From Palsa-504 sp963769715 (GTDB lineage: Bacteria; Actinomycetota; Actinomycetes; Streptosporangiales; Streptosporangiaceae), in the NCBI GenBank assembly GCA_963769715.1, contig CAVYNE010000004.1, positions 1 through 64,000 of the forward strand: a DNA stretch of 64,000 nucleotides. Direction: 5' to 3'. This document shows, one piece after another, positions 33,418 through 41,888 of the stretch; position 1 is the first letter of the stretch, and every line of letters starts with the position of its first letter. The position numbers and the translations under genes are program-made. The notes beneath the pieces are model-generated. The model saw nothing but the letters and a program-made list of their open reading frames with translations, had not been told where the DNA came from and did no database searches.

Positions 33418-34389
33418 TCAGCGCAGGAAGTCCCTCAGGTGGCGGAGCTGGCGTTCGACGTGCGCCGTCGGGACCACATGGCCGGTGAACGGGTGAACCG
33501 ACACGTCCTTGCCCGCGGTGATCTCGTTGTACGCGGCGAACACCGTGGACGGCGGGCAGATCGTGTCCATCAGGCCCACGCTGAGCAGGCATCGCGCGGT
33601 GATCCGGCGTGCCAGCAGGGCACAGTCCACGTACCGCAGGGTGTCGAGCGCCGCCGGGATCAAGTCCACGTTGTGCGCGAGGAACTCGGGCACCTCGGTG
33701 TACGGCGCGTCCGGGGCCAGCGTGATGGCGCGCTGGATGTCGCACAGGAACGGCACGTCCGCATGGCACACCGCGACCACCTGCGGGACCAGCGCGGCGG
33801 TGGCCAGCGCGAGCCCGCCGCCCTGGCTGATGCCGCTCACCGCTACCCGGGGCGCGCCGGCCAGCTCGCTGGCCGCCTCGACCGCCAGCACGGCGTCGGT
33901 GAACAGGCGGGTGTAGTAGTAGCCTTCCGGCCGGGTAATCCCCCTGGTCATCACCTTGGCGTTCTCCGGGCCCGCGGCCGGTTCGCCCGGCTGGTCGCCG
34001 GTCGCGCCGGTCGTCCACCGCCCGCCCTGGCCGCGGGTGTCCATCACGAACACGGGGTAGCCGAGCGCGGGCAGCAGCGCGTGCTCGGCGGGCATGCCGC
34101 GCCCCCCGCCGTAGCCGATGAACTTCACCACCAGGGGCGTCCGCCCGTCCGCGCCCGCGGGTCGCAGGTACCACGCCCTGATGCGGTCGCCGCCCGCTCC
34201 GGAGAACTCCGCGTCATACACCTCGACCGGCGCGTAGATGTCGGCTTCGTACCTGGTCAGCGCGGGCGGGCTCGCCGCGGCGCGGGCCTGCGCCAGGCGC
34301 AGCTGCCACCACGAGTCAAGTTCTGGCGGCTCCGCGGTATCCGTGCGATATTCACGCAACTGGTCCAATGGCAGGTCAAACCAGGGCAT
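33418..34389 (-). CDS. Acetylxylan esterase / cephalosporin deacetylase family hydrolase
   Basis: A 323-residue cytoplasmic alpha/beta hydrolase of carbohydrate esterase family 7 type, which removes acetyl groups from xylo-oligosaccharides or cephalosporins. Ser188 is the nucleophile in VSGISQGGGLA. The acid lies in VGLMDTICPPSTVFAAYN near 274 and the base in PFTGHVVPTAH near 305. RGQGG near 120 forms the oxyanion region. The N-terminal MPWFDLPLDQLREY is the usual start of this family. No signal peptide, so it acts on imported substrates. It stands alone, divergent from the next gene. Confidence 0.88.
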   Translation of the reverse strand: MPWFDLPLDQLREYRTDTAEPPELDSWWQLRLAQARAAASPPALTRYEADIYAPVEVYDAEFSGAGGDRIRAWYLRPAGADGRTPLVVKFIGYGGGRGMPAEHALLPALGYPVFVMDTRGQGGRWTTGATGDQPGEPAAGPENAKVMTRGITRPEGYYYTRLFTDAVLAVEAASELAGAPRVAVSGISQGGGLALATAALVPQVVAVCHADVPFLCDIQRAITLAPDAPYTEVPEFLAHNVDLIPAALDTLRYVDCALLARRITARCLLSVGLMDTICPPSTVFAAYNEITAGKDVSVHPFTGHVVPTAHVERQLRHLRDFLR

Positions 34390-34440
34390 TAATCCCTCCG
34401 GCTAGTCAAGACGCCCGAATATAGCCCTACCATTCTCCTT

Positions 34441-35361
34441 GTGACGGCGGATCCCGAGGCACGCGGTGATCAGTGGCGCGGCGTGTCCGGGGTATACGGT
34501 AACCGGGGCCAAGGCAACGGGATGCACGGTGACGGGATGTATGCCGACGGGACGGACGTTGGCCGCCGGCATCACGGCGGCTCTCCGGGGCGGGGCCGCC
34601 GTGCCGCTGCCATCCTCGCCCTGATCCTCGGCTTCGTGGGGTTCGCCGTCTCGATGACCGGGGTGGCCATCCAGTTGCTGCCCAGGCAGTTCACGGCGAG
34701 CCAGCAGCGCCAGATTGAGGCGTGGGAAGTCATGCGCCGCTGGCAGACGATGCCCGCCGGGCAGATCTTCCCGGCCTCGGTCTCCTACCCGCTTTCCGCC
34801 CAGGTGCTCCAGGACGCGGCGCTTAACCTGGACGCGCTGCGGGTCAGTATCGCGCCGCAGGTATCCGATTGTGCCAGGGCCGTGACCAGCGCGGCGGCGG
34901 GCGCGGTGCTGCGCAGGAACGGGTGCGAGGCGGTGCTGCGCGCGACCTACATCGATGCCACCCGGAGCTACGTGATGACCGTCGGCATAGCGGTGCTGCC
35001 GACCGCATCCGCGGCCGTCAGCGCCGGCAGCGGCCTGTCCCAGGCGCGGCTGGCGACGGCGGCGCGCGACGTGGCGGGCGCTGCCCGGCTGTCGGCCGGC
35101 GTCCTGGTGGTCAGGTTCAAGGGCGCGGCCGCCGGGCTGTACGACTACAACAGGCAGATCTCCGCCAGCTTCACGGCTGGACCGTATGTCGTGATGTACG
35201 CCGCGGGGTACTCCGACAGCCGGCCGCGGGTCCCGGTGACCCGTGACACGTACTCCGACGCCGAGATGACCAGCATGGCTGTTGGTGTCGCGCATTCCGT
35301 CGCGAACGCGCTCGCCGCCAATCCCGCCCCTCCGCACTGCCCGGGCTCGCCCGGATGCTGA
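34441..35361 (+). CDS. Single-pass membrane protein upstream of a mycosin-like protease
   Basis: A 306-residue protein with a Gly-rich cytoplasmic N-terminus, one membrane helix (about residues 55-78) and an outer domain of about 220 residues with cysteines in VSDCARAV, RRNGCEAV and the final PPHCPGSPGC. I do not recognise the fold. It overlaps the mycosin-like gene by seven bases, so the two are probably co-produced. It could be a protease partner or substrate, in the way type VII secretion loci pair membrane proteins with mycosins, but no Ecc component is present here. Confidence 0.68.
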   Translation: MTADPEARGDQWRGVSGVYGNRGQGNGMHGDGMYADGTDVGRRHHGGSPGRGRRAAAILALILGFVGFAVSMTGVAIQLLPRQFTASQQRQIEAWEVMRRWQTMPAGQIFPASVSYPLSAQVLQDAALNLDALRVSIAPQVSDCARAVTSAAAGAVLRRNGCEAVLRATYIDATRSYVMTVGIAVLPTASAAVSAGSGLSQARLATAARDVAGAARLSAGVLVVRFKGAAAGLYDYNRQISASFTAGPYVVMYAAGYSDSRPRVPVTRDTYSDAEMTSMAVGVAHSVANALAANPAPPHCPGSPGC

Positions 35362-36620
35362 ACCAGGGGTGGCGTCCGGGCCTCGCCCTGCTGGCCGCGT
35401 TGGGCGTGGTTTCGCTGGCCGCCCTGCCCGGCCCGGCCAGCGCCGCGGTGCGGCAGCAAAGACAGGAAATGGGAGAGTTCGCGAGCTCGGCTGCCGCCGA
35501 CGGCATCAGGGACAACCAGCAGTGGGTACTGAGCATGCTGAACGCCGAAGCGGCGTGGTCGGTGACCCGGGGCGCCGGGGTGACCGTCGCGGTGATCGAC
35601 AGCGGGGTGAACCCGGACGTCAGCGACCTGGCCGGATCGGTTATCACCGGTCCGGACTACACGGGCGTGACCACGAGCCCGGCCAGCAAGGACTGGGGCG
35701 TGCACGGTACCTGGATGGCGTCGCTGATCGCCGGGCATGGCCATGACGGAGGCCTCAGCGGGGTCATCGGCATCGCGCCCCAGGCCCGGATCCTGTCGAT
35801 CCGGGTGATCCCGGATCGCGCCGATCCGCACTACGGCAAGTACGAGCGGGAGCCGGAGACGGCCATCCAGCAGTCGCTGGCCAACGGGATCGCCTACGCG
35901 GTGACACACGGCGCACGGGTCATCAGCATGTCGATCGGCTACAGCGCGCCGAGCAGCGCGGTCAGGAAAGAACTGCAGAAGGCCTATGACCGCGGCGTGG
36001 TGGTGATCGCCTCGGCCGGGAACTCGGGCGGCCCGGCCGCCTCGGGCCGCGGCGAGGCACCCGAGTCTTTCCCCGCCAACTATCCCGGCGTGATCAGCGT
36101 CGGGGCCGTGGAGTCGAGCGGCGCGGTGGCCGGCTTCTCCAGCGACAACCTCTCCGTCCAGGTGGCGGCGCCCGGGGTGTCGGTGCCCGCCCAGGGGCGG
36201 GACGGGCAGTACTGGTGGGTCAGCGGCACCAGCCCGGCCTGCGCGCTCGTGGCCGGAGTCGCCGCGCTGATCAAGTCGAGGTATCCCGGACTCGCCCCCA
36301 AGCTGGTGTCCATCGCGCTGACCTCGACGACCACGGACCGGCCGTCCAAGGGCTACGACAGCCAGATGGGGTTCGGCATCGTGGACGCGGCCGCCGCCCT
36401 GGCCATGGCCGGGGAACTAGCGGGCGCTCGGACCACCGAGGCCGGTCTGGCGGCCACCACCAGGTATCGCGGCGTGGCCGTGCAGGCGCCGGTCCGCTCG
36501 CGGGGGTCCGGACAGCTCGTCCTGTTCGCGCTCCTCGCGCTGACCTCGCTGGCGCTGACCGCCGCCGCCGGGATTCAGCTGGTCGTGCTCCGCCGCTCAC
36601 CGGGCCGGGCGGACTGGTGA
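35355..36620 (+). CDS. Mycosin-like S8 serine protease
   Basis: A 421-residue subtilase with a signal peptide (about 1-31, cleaved near PASA), catalytic Asp82 in VAVIDSGVNPD, His117 in WGVHGTWMASLIAGHG, the oxyanion Asn in SAGNSGG and Ser293 in VSGTSPACALVAG. A C-terminal membrane helix (about 385-408) and short basic tail give the membrane-anchored layout of mycosins (MycP) of type VII secretion. The usual T7SS genes are absent. It overlaps both neighbours, the membrane protein upstream and the ATL gene downstream (GTGA). Confidence 0.86.
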   Translation: MLNQGWRPGLALLAALGVVSLAALPGPASAAVRQQRQEMGEFASSAAADGIRDNQQWVLSMLNAEAAWSVTRGAGVTVAVIDSGVNPDVSDLAGSVITGPDYTGVTTSPASKDWGVHGTWMASLIAGHGHDGGLSGVIGIAPQARILSIRVIPDRADPHYGKYEREPETAIQQSLANGIAYAVTHGARVISMSIGYSAPSSAVRKELQKAYDRGVVVIASAGNSGGPAASGRGEAPESFPANYPGVISVGAVESSGAVAGFSSDNLSVQVAAPGVSVPAQGRDGQYWWVSGTSPACALVAGVAALIKSRYPGLAPKLVSIALTSTTTDRPSKGYDSQMGFGIVDAAAALAMAGELAGARTTEAGLAATTRYRGVAVQAPVRSRGSGQLVLFALLALTSLALTAAAGIQLVVLRRSPGRADW

Positions 36621-36979
36621 CAGCCCGACCCGCAGGCGACAGCGGATCACTGCCGGTCGACGACTTCGCCAGCCACGTGCTCGACGTGGTGGACTCGATC
36701 CCGCCCGGCCGGGTGATGTCCTACGGCGACATCGCGGAGTATCTGGGCGACGGTCAGGGCCCCCGCCAGGTCGGCCGGGTGATGGCCGTCTACGGCGGCG
36801 CGGTGGCGTGGTGGCGGGTGATCCACTCCGACGGCACCCCCGCCCCCGGCCACGACGGCATGGCGCTCGAGCACTACCTGGCCGAAGGAACGCCGCTCCG
36901 CTCGGCCCGCCCGCCCGTCCGGGTGGACATGCGTCGTGCCCGCTGGGCTACGGGACCCGACGGATCCGCGCCCTCGTAG
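36617..36979 (+). CDS. Alkyltransferase-like (ATL) DNA-repair protein, MGMT family
   Basis: A 120-residue protein with the DNA-binding domain of O6-alkylguanine transferases: DVVDSIPPGRVMSYGDIAEYLG and GPRQVGRVMA. At the position of the alkyl-accepting Cys (PCHRV in MGMT) it has AWWRV, with Trp65, so it cannot transfer alkyl groups and belongs to the ATL class. ATL proteins flag alkylated guanine for nucleotide excision repair. GTG overlaps the preceding stop. An MGMT/ATL gene beside AdnA/AdnB also occurs in mycobacteria (Rv3204 near Rv3202c-Rv3201c), which supports a repair neighbourhood. Confidence 0.85.
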   Translation: MTARPAGDSGSLPVDDFASHVLDVVDSIPPGRVMSYGDIAEYLGDGQGPRQVGRVMAVYGGAVAWWRVIHSDGTPAPGHDGMALEHYLAEGTPLRSARPPVRVDMRRARWATGPDGSAPS

Positions 36980-37035
36980 CCCGGCAGGCCGGCCTCGCCG
37001 CGACACGCTGCGTGTTCGGCGGATCAGCCGCGAAA

Positions 37036-37057
37036 TGTCAGTGGCGTCTGCTGGAAT
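37036..37057 (+). promoter_or_regulatory. PafBC/RecA-NDp-like promoter of adnA
   Basis: TGTCAGTG (37036-37043), eight bases, then TGGAAT (37052-37057), nine bases before the ATG. The published LexA-independent damage promoter of actinobacteria is close to TGTCRGTG-N8-TAnnaT; only the second -10 base differs. The adnB promoter is nearly identical. Confidence 0.75.
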
Positions 37058-37066
37058 GCGGTACTG

Positions 37067-40000
37067 ATGGACTCCTCCCACGCACCCGCGTACCGCCTCG
37101 TCCGCCGGCCTTTGCCCGCGGCCTCGGCGCCGCGCCTGGACCAGGCGCAGCAGCAGGTGGTGGATCACGCCGGCGGCCCGCTGCTGGTGCTGGCCGGGCC
37201 TGGCACCGGCAAGACGACCACGATCGTGGCCGCCGTGGCCGACCGGATCGAGCGGCGCGGTATCGCTCCCGAGCGGATCCTGGTGCTGACCTTCAGCCGC
37301 AAGGCGGCGGCCGAGCTACGCGAGCGCATCACCGCCCGGCTGCGCCGGACCACCCGCGAGCCGCTGGCGGTGACCTTCCACAGCTACGCCTACGCGCTGG
37401 CCCGCCGTGAGTTCGTGCTCGCCGGCGACGAGCCGCCGCGGCTGCTTTCCGCGCCCGAGCAGCTGCTCGAGGTGCGCCGCATGCTGCGCGGCGAGGCCCA
37501 GGACGGCGGCACCCGCTGGCCCGAGCGGCTCCGGCCGGCCCTGGCCACCCGGGGCTTCGCCGAGGAGGTGCGCGACCTGCTGCTGCGCGCCGCCGAGCGC
37601 GGCCTGGACGGCCGAGGGCTGCGCCAGCTGGGCAAGCAGCGGGACCGCGACGACTGGATGGCGGCCGCTGCGTTCCTCGACCGGTACGCGGCGCGCTTCG
37701 ACCTCGCGCCGGTCCCCGCCTACGACTACGCGGAGATCGTCCGCATCGCCGCCGCCCTGCTCGGCCGCGAGGAGACCAGGCAGCGCGAGCGCGGCGCGTA
37801 CGACGTGGTGCTGGTCGATGAGTACCAGGACAGCGACCCGGCCCAGGAGTCGCTGCTGATGGCGCTGGCCGGGGACGGCCGTGAGCTGATCGCGGTCGGC
37901 GACCCGGACCAGTCCATCTACGCCTTCCGGGGCGCCGACGTGCGCGCACTCACCGAGTTCCCCGACCGGTTCCGCACCGCGGACGGCCACCCCGCGCCGG
38001 TGGTGGCGCTGCGTGCCTGCCGCCGCAGCGGCCCGGTGCTGCTGGCCGCGTCTCGCCGGGTGGCCCGGCGGCTGCCCGCCGCCCCGGCCGCGCCCGCCGC
38101 CCCGGCCGCGCCCGCCGCCCCGGCCGCGCCCGGCGGCCCGACGCCAGGCGGCCCCGCCTCAGGCGGCCCTGCCCAAGGCGGCCCTGCCCAAGGCAGCAGG
38201 GTCCGCGGCGGTTCGGGCAGTCACCGTGACCTGGTTCCGGTCCCCGGCGCCCCGGCCGGCGAAGTCCGCATCCTGGTCGCGGACAGTTCGACCCAGGAGG
38301 CCGCGCTGGTCGCCGACACGCTGCGCCGCGCCCACCTGGCGGACGGAGTGCCCTGGTCGTCGATGGCCGTCCTGGTGCGCTCGGCGACCAGGCAGGTGCC
38401 GCTGCTGCGGCGGGCGCTGACGGCGGCCAACGTGCCGGTCGCCGTGGCCGGCGACGAGCTGCCGCTGGCCGACGAGCCGGGTACCCGGCCGCTGCTCATG
38501 CTGCTGCGCTGCGCGCTGCGGCCGCCCGAGCTCGACGAGCAGACTGCCGCCGAGCTGCTCTGCGGACCGCTCGGCGGGACCGACGCCCTCGGCCTGCGCC
38601 GCCTGCGCCGCTCCCTGCACCTGCTGGCCGACGCCGATCCCGACCCGAGAACCCCAGGAACCCCGGGAAACCCAGGAAGCCCGAGAACCTCGGGGGGCGG
38701 GGACATGCTCGCGGCGGCTCTGCTCGACCCGCGGGACCTAGCCGTGGTGCCCGACCGGGTGGCCGAGCCGGCCAAGCGCGTCGCTCGGCTGCTCGCAGTG
38801 GCCCGGGCGGCCATCAAGGCCGGAAGCAGCGCCGAGGACGTGCTGTGGGCCATCTGGGACGCCTCCGGCCTCGCCGGGCAGTGGCAGCAGGTCAGCGCGG
38901 CGGGCGGCCCGGCCGGGGCGGCCGCAGACCGGGACCTGGACGCGGTGCTGGCCTTGTTCGACCAGGCCGCGCACTTTGCCGACAGCATGCCGCCGGGCGC
39001 CCCCGGCTTGTTCGCCGAGAGCCTGTCCGGCCAGGAGATCGTCGGTGACACGCTGGCCGAGCGGGCCGTCAGGGAGGACTGCGTCCGCATCCTGACCGCG
39101 CACCGGTCTAAGGGCCTGGAGTGGGATGTCGTGGTGGTCGCGGGCGTTCAGGAGGAGACCTGGCCCGACCTGCGGCTGCGCGGATCCCTGCTCGGTGTCG
39201 ACGAGCTTTCCGAGGCGGTCGGCCCGGATCGGTGGCAAGGCAGCGGGCTCGGCGCGGATGTGGACGCCGCCATGCTGGCGGCCAAGCTGCTGGCCGAGGA
39301 ACGGCGACTGTTCTACGTGGCGGTCACCCGGGCCCGGCGGCGGCTCGTGGTCACCGCGGCGGGCGGCGAGGACACCGACCAGCGACCGTCCCGTTTCCTG
39401 ACCGAGCTGGCGGGCGATGACATCCCGGTCGAGCGGGTCGCCGACGCCCAAGGGGGGCACCGCTGGCTGTCCATGCCCGCGCTGGTCGCCGACCTGCGCC
39501 GGGCCGCGGCTGACACGGGGCACCCGCCGGCCGTCCGGCAGGCCGCGGCGGCCCAGCTGGCCCGGCTGGCCGCCGCCGGGGTCCGCGCCGCCCACCCGCG
39601 CGAGTGGTACGCGCTGACCAGGCTGTCCGACGACGGCCCGATCGTGACCGAGGGCGAGGCGGTCCGGCTGTCCCCCTCCCAGGTCGAGTCGTTCACCAGG
39701 TGCGGGCTGCGCTGGCTGCTCGAGGCGGCGGTCGGTGCCGGGCGAACGGATGTCCTGCGCCACCTCGGCACCGTTATTCACGCGGCCGCCGTGCTGGCTG
39801 CCTCCGGTGCGACCGAACGGGCCGTGGCTGATCGCATCGACGAAATCTGGCACCATCTTGACTTCGGGAGCGCCTGGTACAGCGCTAAGCAGCGGGCCCT
39901 GGCCGAGCGCATGGTCCGCCGGTTCCTCGACTGGCACGCCGCGAATCCGCGCGAGCTGATCGCGGTGGAGCAGGCGCTCAAGGTCCGGATCGGCCAGGTC

Positions 40001-40420
40001 GAGATCACCGGCCGGGTGGACCGGCTGGAAGCAGACGATCAGGGTCGCGCGGTCGTCATCGACCTGAAGACTGGCGGCAGCGCGCCTCGCGAGGACGAGC
40101 TCGGCCGGCACCCACAGCTCGGTGTCTACCAGCTGGCGGTGCTGCTCGGGGCGTTCGAGCGGTTCGGCCTGGCCGAGCCGGGCGGGGCGGAGCTCGTCCA
40201 GGTCGGCAAGGCGGCCGGGGTGACCCTGCGGGCCAAGGTGCAGCGGCAGGGCGCGCTGGCCGACGATCCCGAGCCGGGCTGGGCCAAGGACCTCGTGGAG
40301 ACCGTCGCGGCCGGCATGGCCGGGCCGGTCTTCGAGGCCAGGGTGAACCCCGGCTGCCGCACCTGCCCGGTCGCCTCCTGCTGCCCGGTCAACCCCGAGG
40401 GCGAGCAGGTAACTCCGTGA
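37067..40420 (+). CDS. adnA: AdnA-type helicase-nuclease subunit
   Basis: A 1117-residue UvrD/RecB-like helicase with a C-terminal nuclease. Walker A GPGTGKTT has Lys49. Further motifs are VLTFSRKAAAELRER, VLVDEYQDSDPAQ and VGDPDQSIYAFRGAD, later TAHRSKGLEWDVVVVAG and VAVTRARRRL. The PD-(D/E)XK nuclease shows VVIDLKTGG near 997. Cys879, Cys1097, Cys1100 and Cys1106 fit an AddB-like iron-sulphur cluster. AdnA and AdnB form the mycobacterial-type double-strand-break resection machine. An Ala-Pro repeat linker (about 338-375) interrupts the helicase. A damage-type promoter lies just upstream. The last 32 bases overlap the opposite-strand S41 gene. Confidence 0.9.
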   Translation: MDSSHAPAYRLVRRPLPAASAPRLDQAQQQVVDHAGGPLLVLAGPGTGKTTTIVAAVADRIERRGIAPERILVLTFSRKAAAELRERITARLRRTTREPLAVTFHSYAYALARREFVLAGDEPPRLLSAPEQLLEVRRMLRGEAQDGGTRWPERLRPALATRGFAEEVRDLLLRAAERGLDGRGLRQLGKQRDRDDWMAAAAFLDRYAARFDLAPVPAYDYAEIVRIAAALLGREETRQRERGAYDVVLVDEYQDSDPAQESLLMALAGDGRELIAVGDPDQSIYAFRGADVRALTEFPDRFRTADGHPAPVVALRACRRSGPVLLAASRRVARRLPAAPAAPAAPAAPAAPAAPGGPTPGGPASGGPAQGGPAQGSRVRGGSGSHRDLVPVPGAPAGEVRILVADSSTQEAALVADTLRRAHLADGVPWSSMAVLVRSATRQVPLLRRALTAANVPVAVAGDELPLADEPGTRPLLMLLRCALRPPELDEQTAAELLCGPLGGTDALGLRRLRRSLHLLADADPDPRTPGTPGNPGSPRTSGGGDMLAAALLDPRDLAVVPDRVAEPAKRVARLLAVARAAIKAGSSAEDVLWAIWDASGLAGQWQQVSAAGGPAGAAADRDLDAVLALFDQAAHFADSMPPGAPGLFAESLSGQEIVGDTLAERAVREDCVRILTAHRSKGLEWDVVVVAGVQEETWPDLRLRGSLLGVDELSEAVGPDRWQGSGLGADVDAAMLAAKLLAEERRLFYVAVTRARRRLVVTAAGGEDTDQRPSRFLTELAGDDIPVERVADAQGGHRWLSMPALVADLRRAAADTGHPPAVRQAAAAQLARLAAAGVRAAHPREWYALTRLSDDGPIVTEGEAVRLSPSQVESFTRCGLRWLLEAAVGAGRTDVLRHLGTVIHAAAVLAASGATERAVADRIDEIWHHLDFGSAWYSAKQRALAERMVRRFLDWHAANPRELIAVEQALKVRIGQVEITGRVDRLEADDQGRAVVIDLKTGGSAPREDELGRHPQLGVYQLAVLLGAFERFGLAEPGGAELVQVGKAAGVTLRAKVQRQGALADDPEPGWAKDLVETVAAGMAGPVFEARVNPGCRTCPVASCCPVNPEGEQVTP

Positions 40421-41798
40421 CCGCAGACGCCGTGGCCGACAGCGCGGCCAGCGCGTCGCGCGCCTCGTCCGCGATGGGCGGGAACAAGTCGTCCATAGCC
40501 AGTACGTGCCTGAGCGCCTTGGCGTACGCGACGTCGTAGGCCAGCGCCTCGGGCACGGCGACATCCGGCACCACGCCGGTGCCCTGCCAGTTCGTCCCGG
40601 TGACCGGGTTGACCGAACGGGCGAACGGTATCGCGATGTGCACCGCGGCGCTGATCGGGAACGGGCGGGTCGGATGCGCGCCGCCGCCGGTGGTCTCGCC
40701 GATCACCTCGGCTCGGCCGAGCGCCTGCAGCGTGTAGCAGAAGTCCTCGCCGCCGGAGAAGGTATGGCTGCTGGTCAGCACGTAGACCGGCCGGTCGAGG
40801 TAACGGGTGCCCGGCAGGTAGGGCAGCGCCCAGAACTGCCTGGTCTCGCCGGTGTCGGCGTGGAAGATGTCGTTGAAGTGAACTGGCCGCTCATCGAACA
40901 GATAGCTGCACCAGAAGACCACGCCCTCCGGGGAGCCGCCATGGTTGTGCCGCAGGTCGATGATGAGCGCGTAGGTGCCGGCCACGAGCTCCATCGCCGC
41001 GGCGATGGCCGGGCCCGCGTTGGCCGGGATGGGGACCCGGTGCAAGTCGAGGAAGCCGATGTTGCCGTCCAGCCGCTCGACCCGGCGGATGCCGAAGTTA
41101 TCCAGCCGGCCCATCTGCCGCATCGCGAGCCGTCTCGCCTCGTGACCCCTGGGATCTCGATCCGGCCCTGGGCGAGGTCCGGGACCGCCGGGACCGGGAC
41201 CGCCGGGTCCGGGACCGCCAGGGCCTGGCCCGCCGCCGAGCCGCAACCTCAGGTGCTTGTCCTCGCAGACTTCCCGCAGGTGGCTAGTCACCAGTTCGGT
41301 GAGGGTGATCTCGTCCAGGTGGTCGTACTCGCCGGCGGCTAGCCGCGCCTCAACTGCGGTGGCGGCCTGCTCGGCGAGCTCAGGGAACACGTAGTTGGCA
41401 CGGAGCAGGGACAGGGCGGTCGTCACGATCTCGCGGCCAGACAGCTGCTCGGCGGCTAGCGACCCGTCGTCGGGCATCGCGATCCGCGGCGTGGCCGTCC
41501 CGGAGTCGTCGAAGGTGAACTCGAGCAGCCGGGCCGCGGGGAGCCGCAGCGAGAGCTCCCGCCGGAGTTTGTCCATCCCCGCCTGGTGGGCAGCCTGCCA
41601 TTCGGCGAGGGCCTGCTCGTAGTCCTCCGGGTGGTCCGGGGGCGGGACGAACACCCGCACCAGCAGCTGACCCGGCTGGATCGCCGGGTCGTCGCTGTGC
41701 TGCAGCAGCACGGCCCGCTCCACCGCGCCCGCGAGGAAGCGCTCCCTGAGCTCGTGATTGATAACCCGTTCGATCTGGTCAAGTTCGCCCCGTTCCAT
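40389..41798 (-). CDS. S41 family peptidase (IRBP/tail-specific protease-like)
   Basis: A 469-residue S41 peptidase without a signal peptide. An N-terminal helical domain (about 1-180) has FEFT and CEDKHLRLRLG, as in interphotoreceptor-retinoid-binding-like members. The core has GNIGFLDLHRVP, LIIDLRHNHGGSP (near 281) and the nucleophile Ser348 in TSSHTFSGGEDF. A Gly-Pro repeat loop interrupts it near 190-212. I start at 41798, where GGAGG sits five bases upstream; in-frame ATGs at 41810 and 41840 are possible. It is placed between adnA and adnB on the other strand, overlapping the adnA end and diverging from adnB across 90 bases. Confidence 0.82.
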   Translation of the reverse strand: MERGELDQIERVINHELRERFLAGAVERAVLLQHSDDPAIQPGQLLVRVFVPPPDHPEDYEQALAEWQAAHQAGMDKLRRELSLRLPAARLLEFTFDDSGTATPRIAMPDDGSLAAEQLSGREIVTTALSLLRANYVFPELAEQAATAVEARLAAGEYDHLDEITLTELVTSHLREVCEDKHLRLRLGGGPGPGGPGPGGPGPGGPGPRPGPDRDPRGHEARRLAMRQMGRLDNFGIRRVERLDGNIGFLDLHRVPIPANAGPAIAAAMELVAGTYALIIDLRHNHGGSPEGVVFWCSYLFDERPVHFNDIFHADTGETRQFWALPYLPGTRYLDRPVYVLTSSHTFSGGEDFCYTLQALGRAEVIGETTGGGAHPTRPFPISAAVHIAIPFARSVNPVTGTNWQGTGVVPDVAVPEALAYDVAYAKALRHVLAMDDLFPPIADEARDALAALSATASAVTELPARPRG

Positions 41799-41860
41799 GG
41801 CGGCCTCCATCCCCGTTACCTTCTGAACGGCGGCCGCCATTGGGGGGTTCCGGCACGGAA

Positions 41861-41882
41861 TGTCAGTGGTCTCTGCTGGAAT
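41861..41882 (+). promoter_or_regulatory. PafBC/RecA-NDp-like promoter of adnB
   Basis: TGTCAGTG (41861-41868), eight bases, then TGGAAT (41877-41882). Twenty-five of 28 bases around it match the adnA promoter. The GTG of adnB starts six bases after the -10 box, implying a leaderless transcript. Confidence 0.77.
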
Positions 41883-41888
41883 GTTGGG

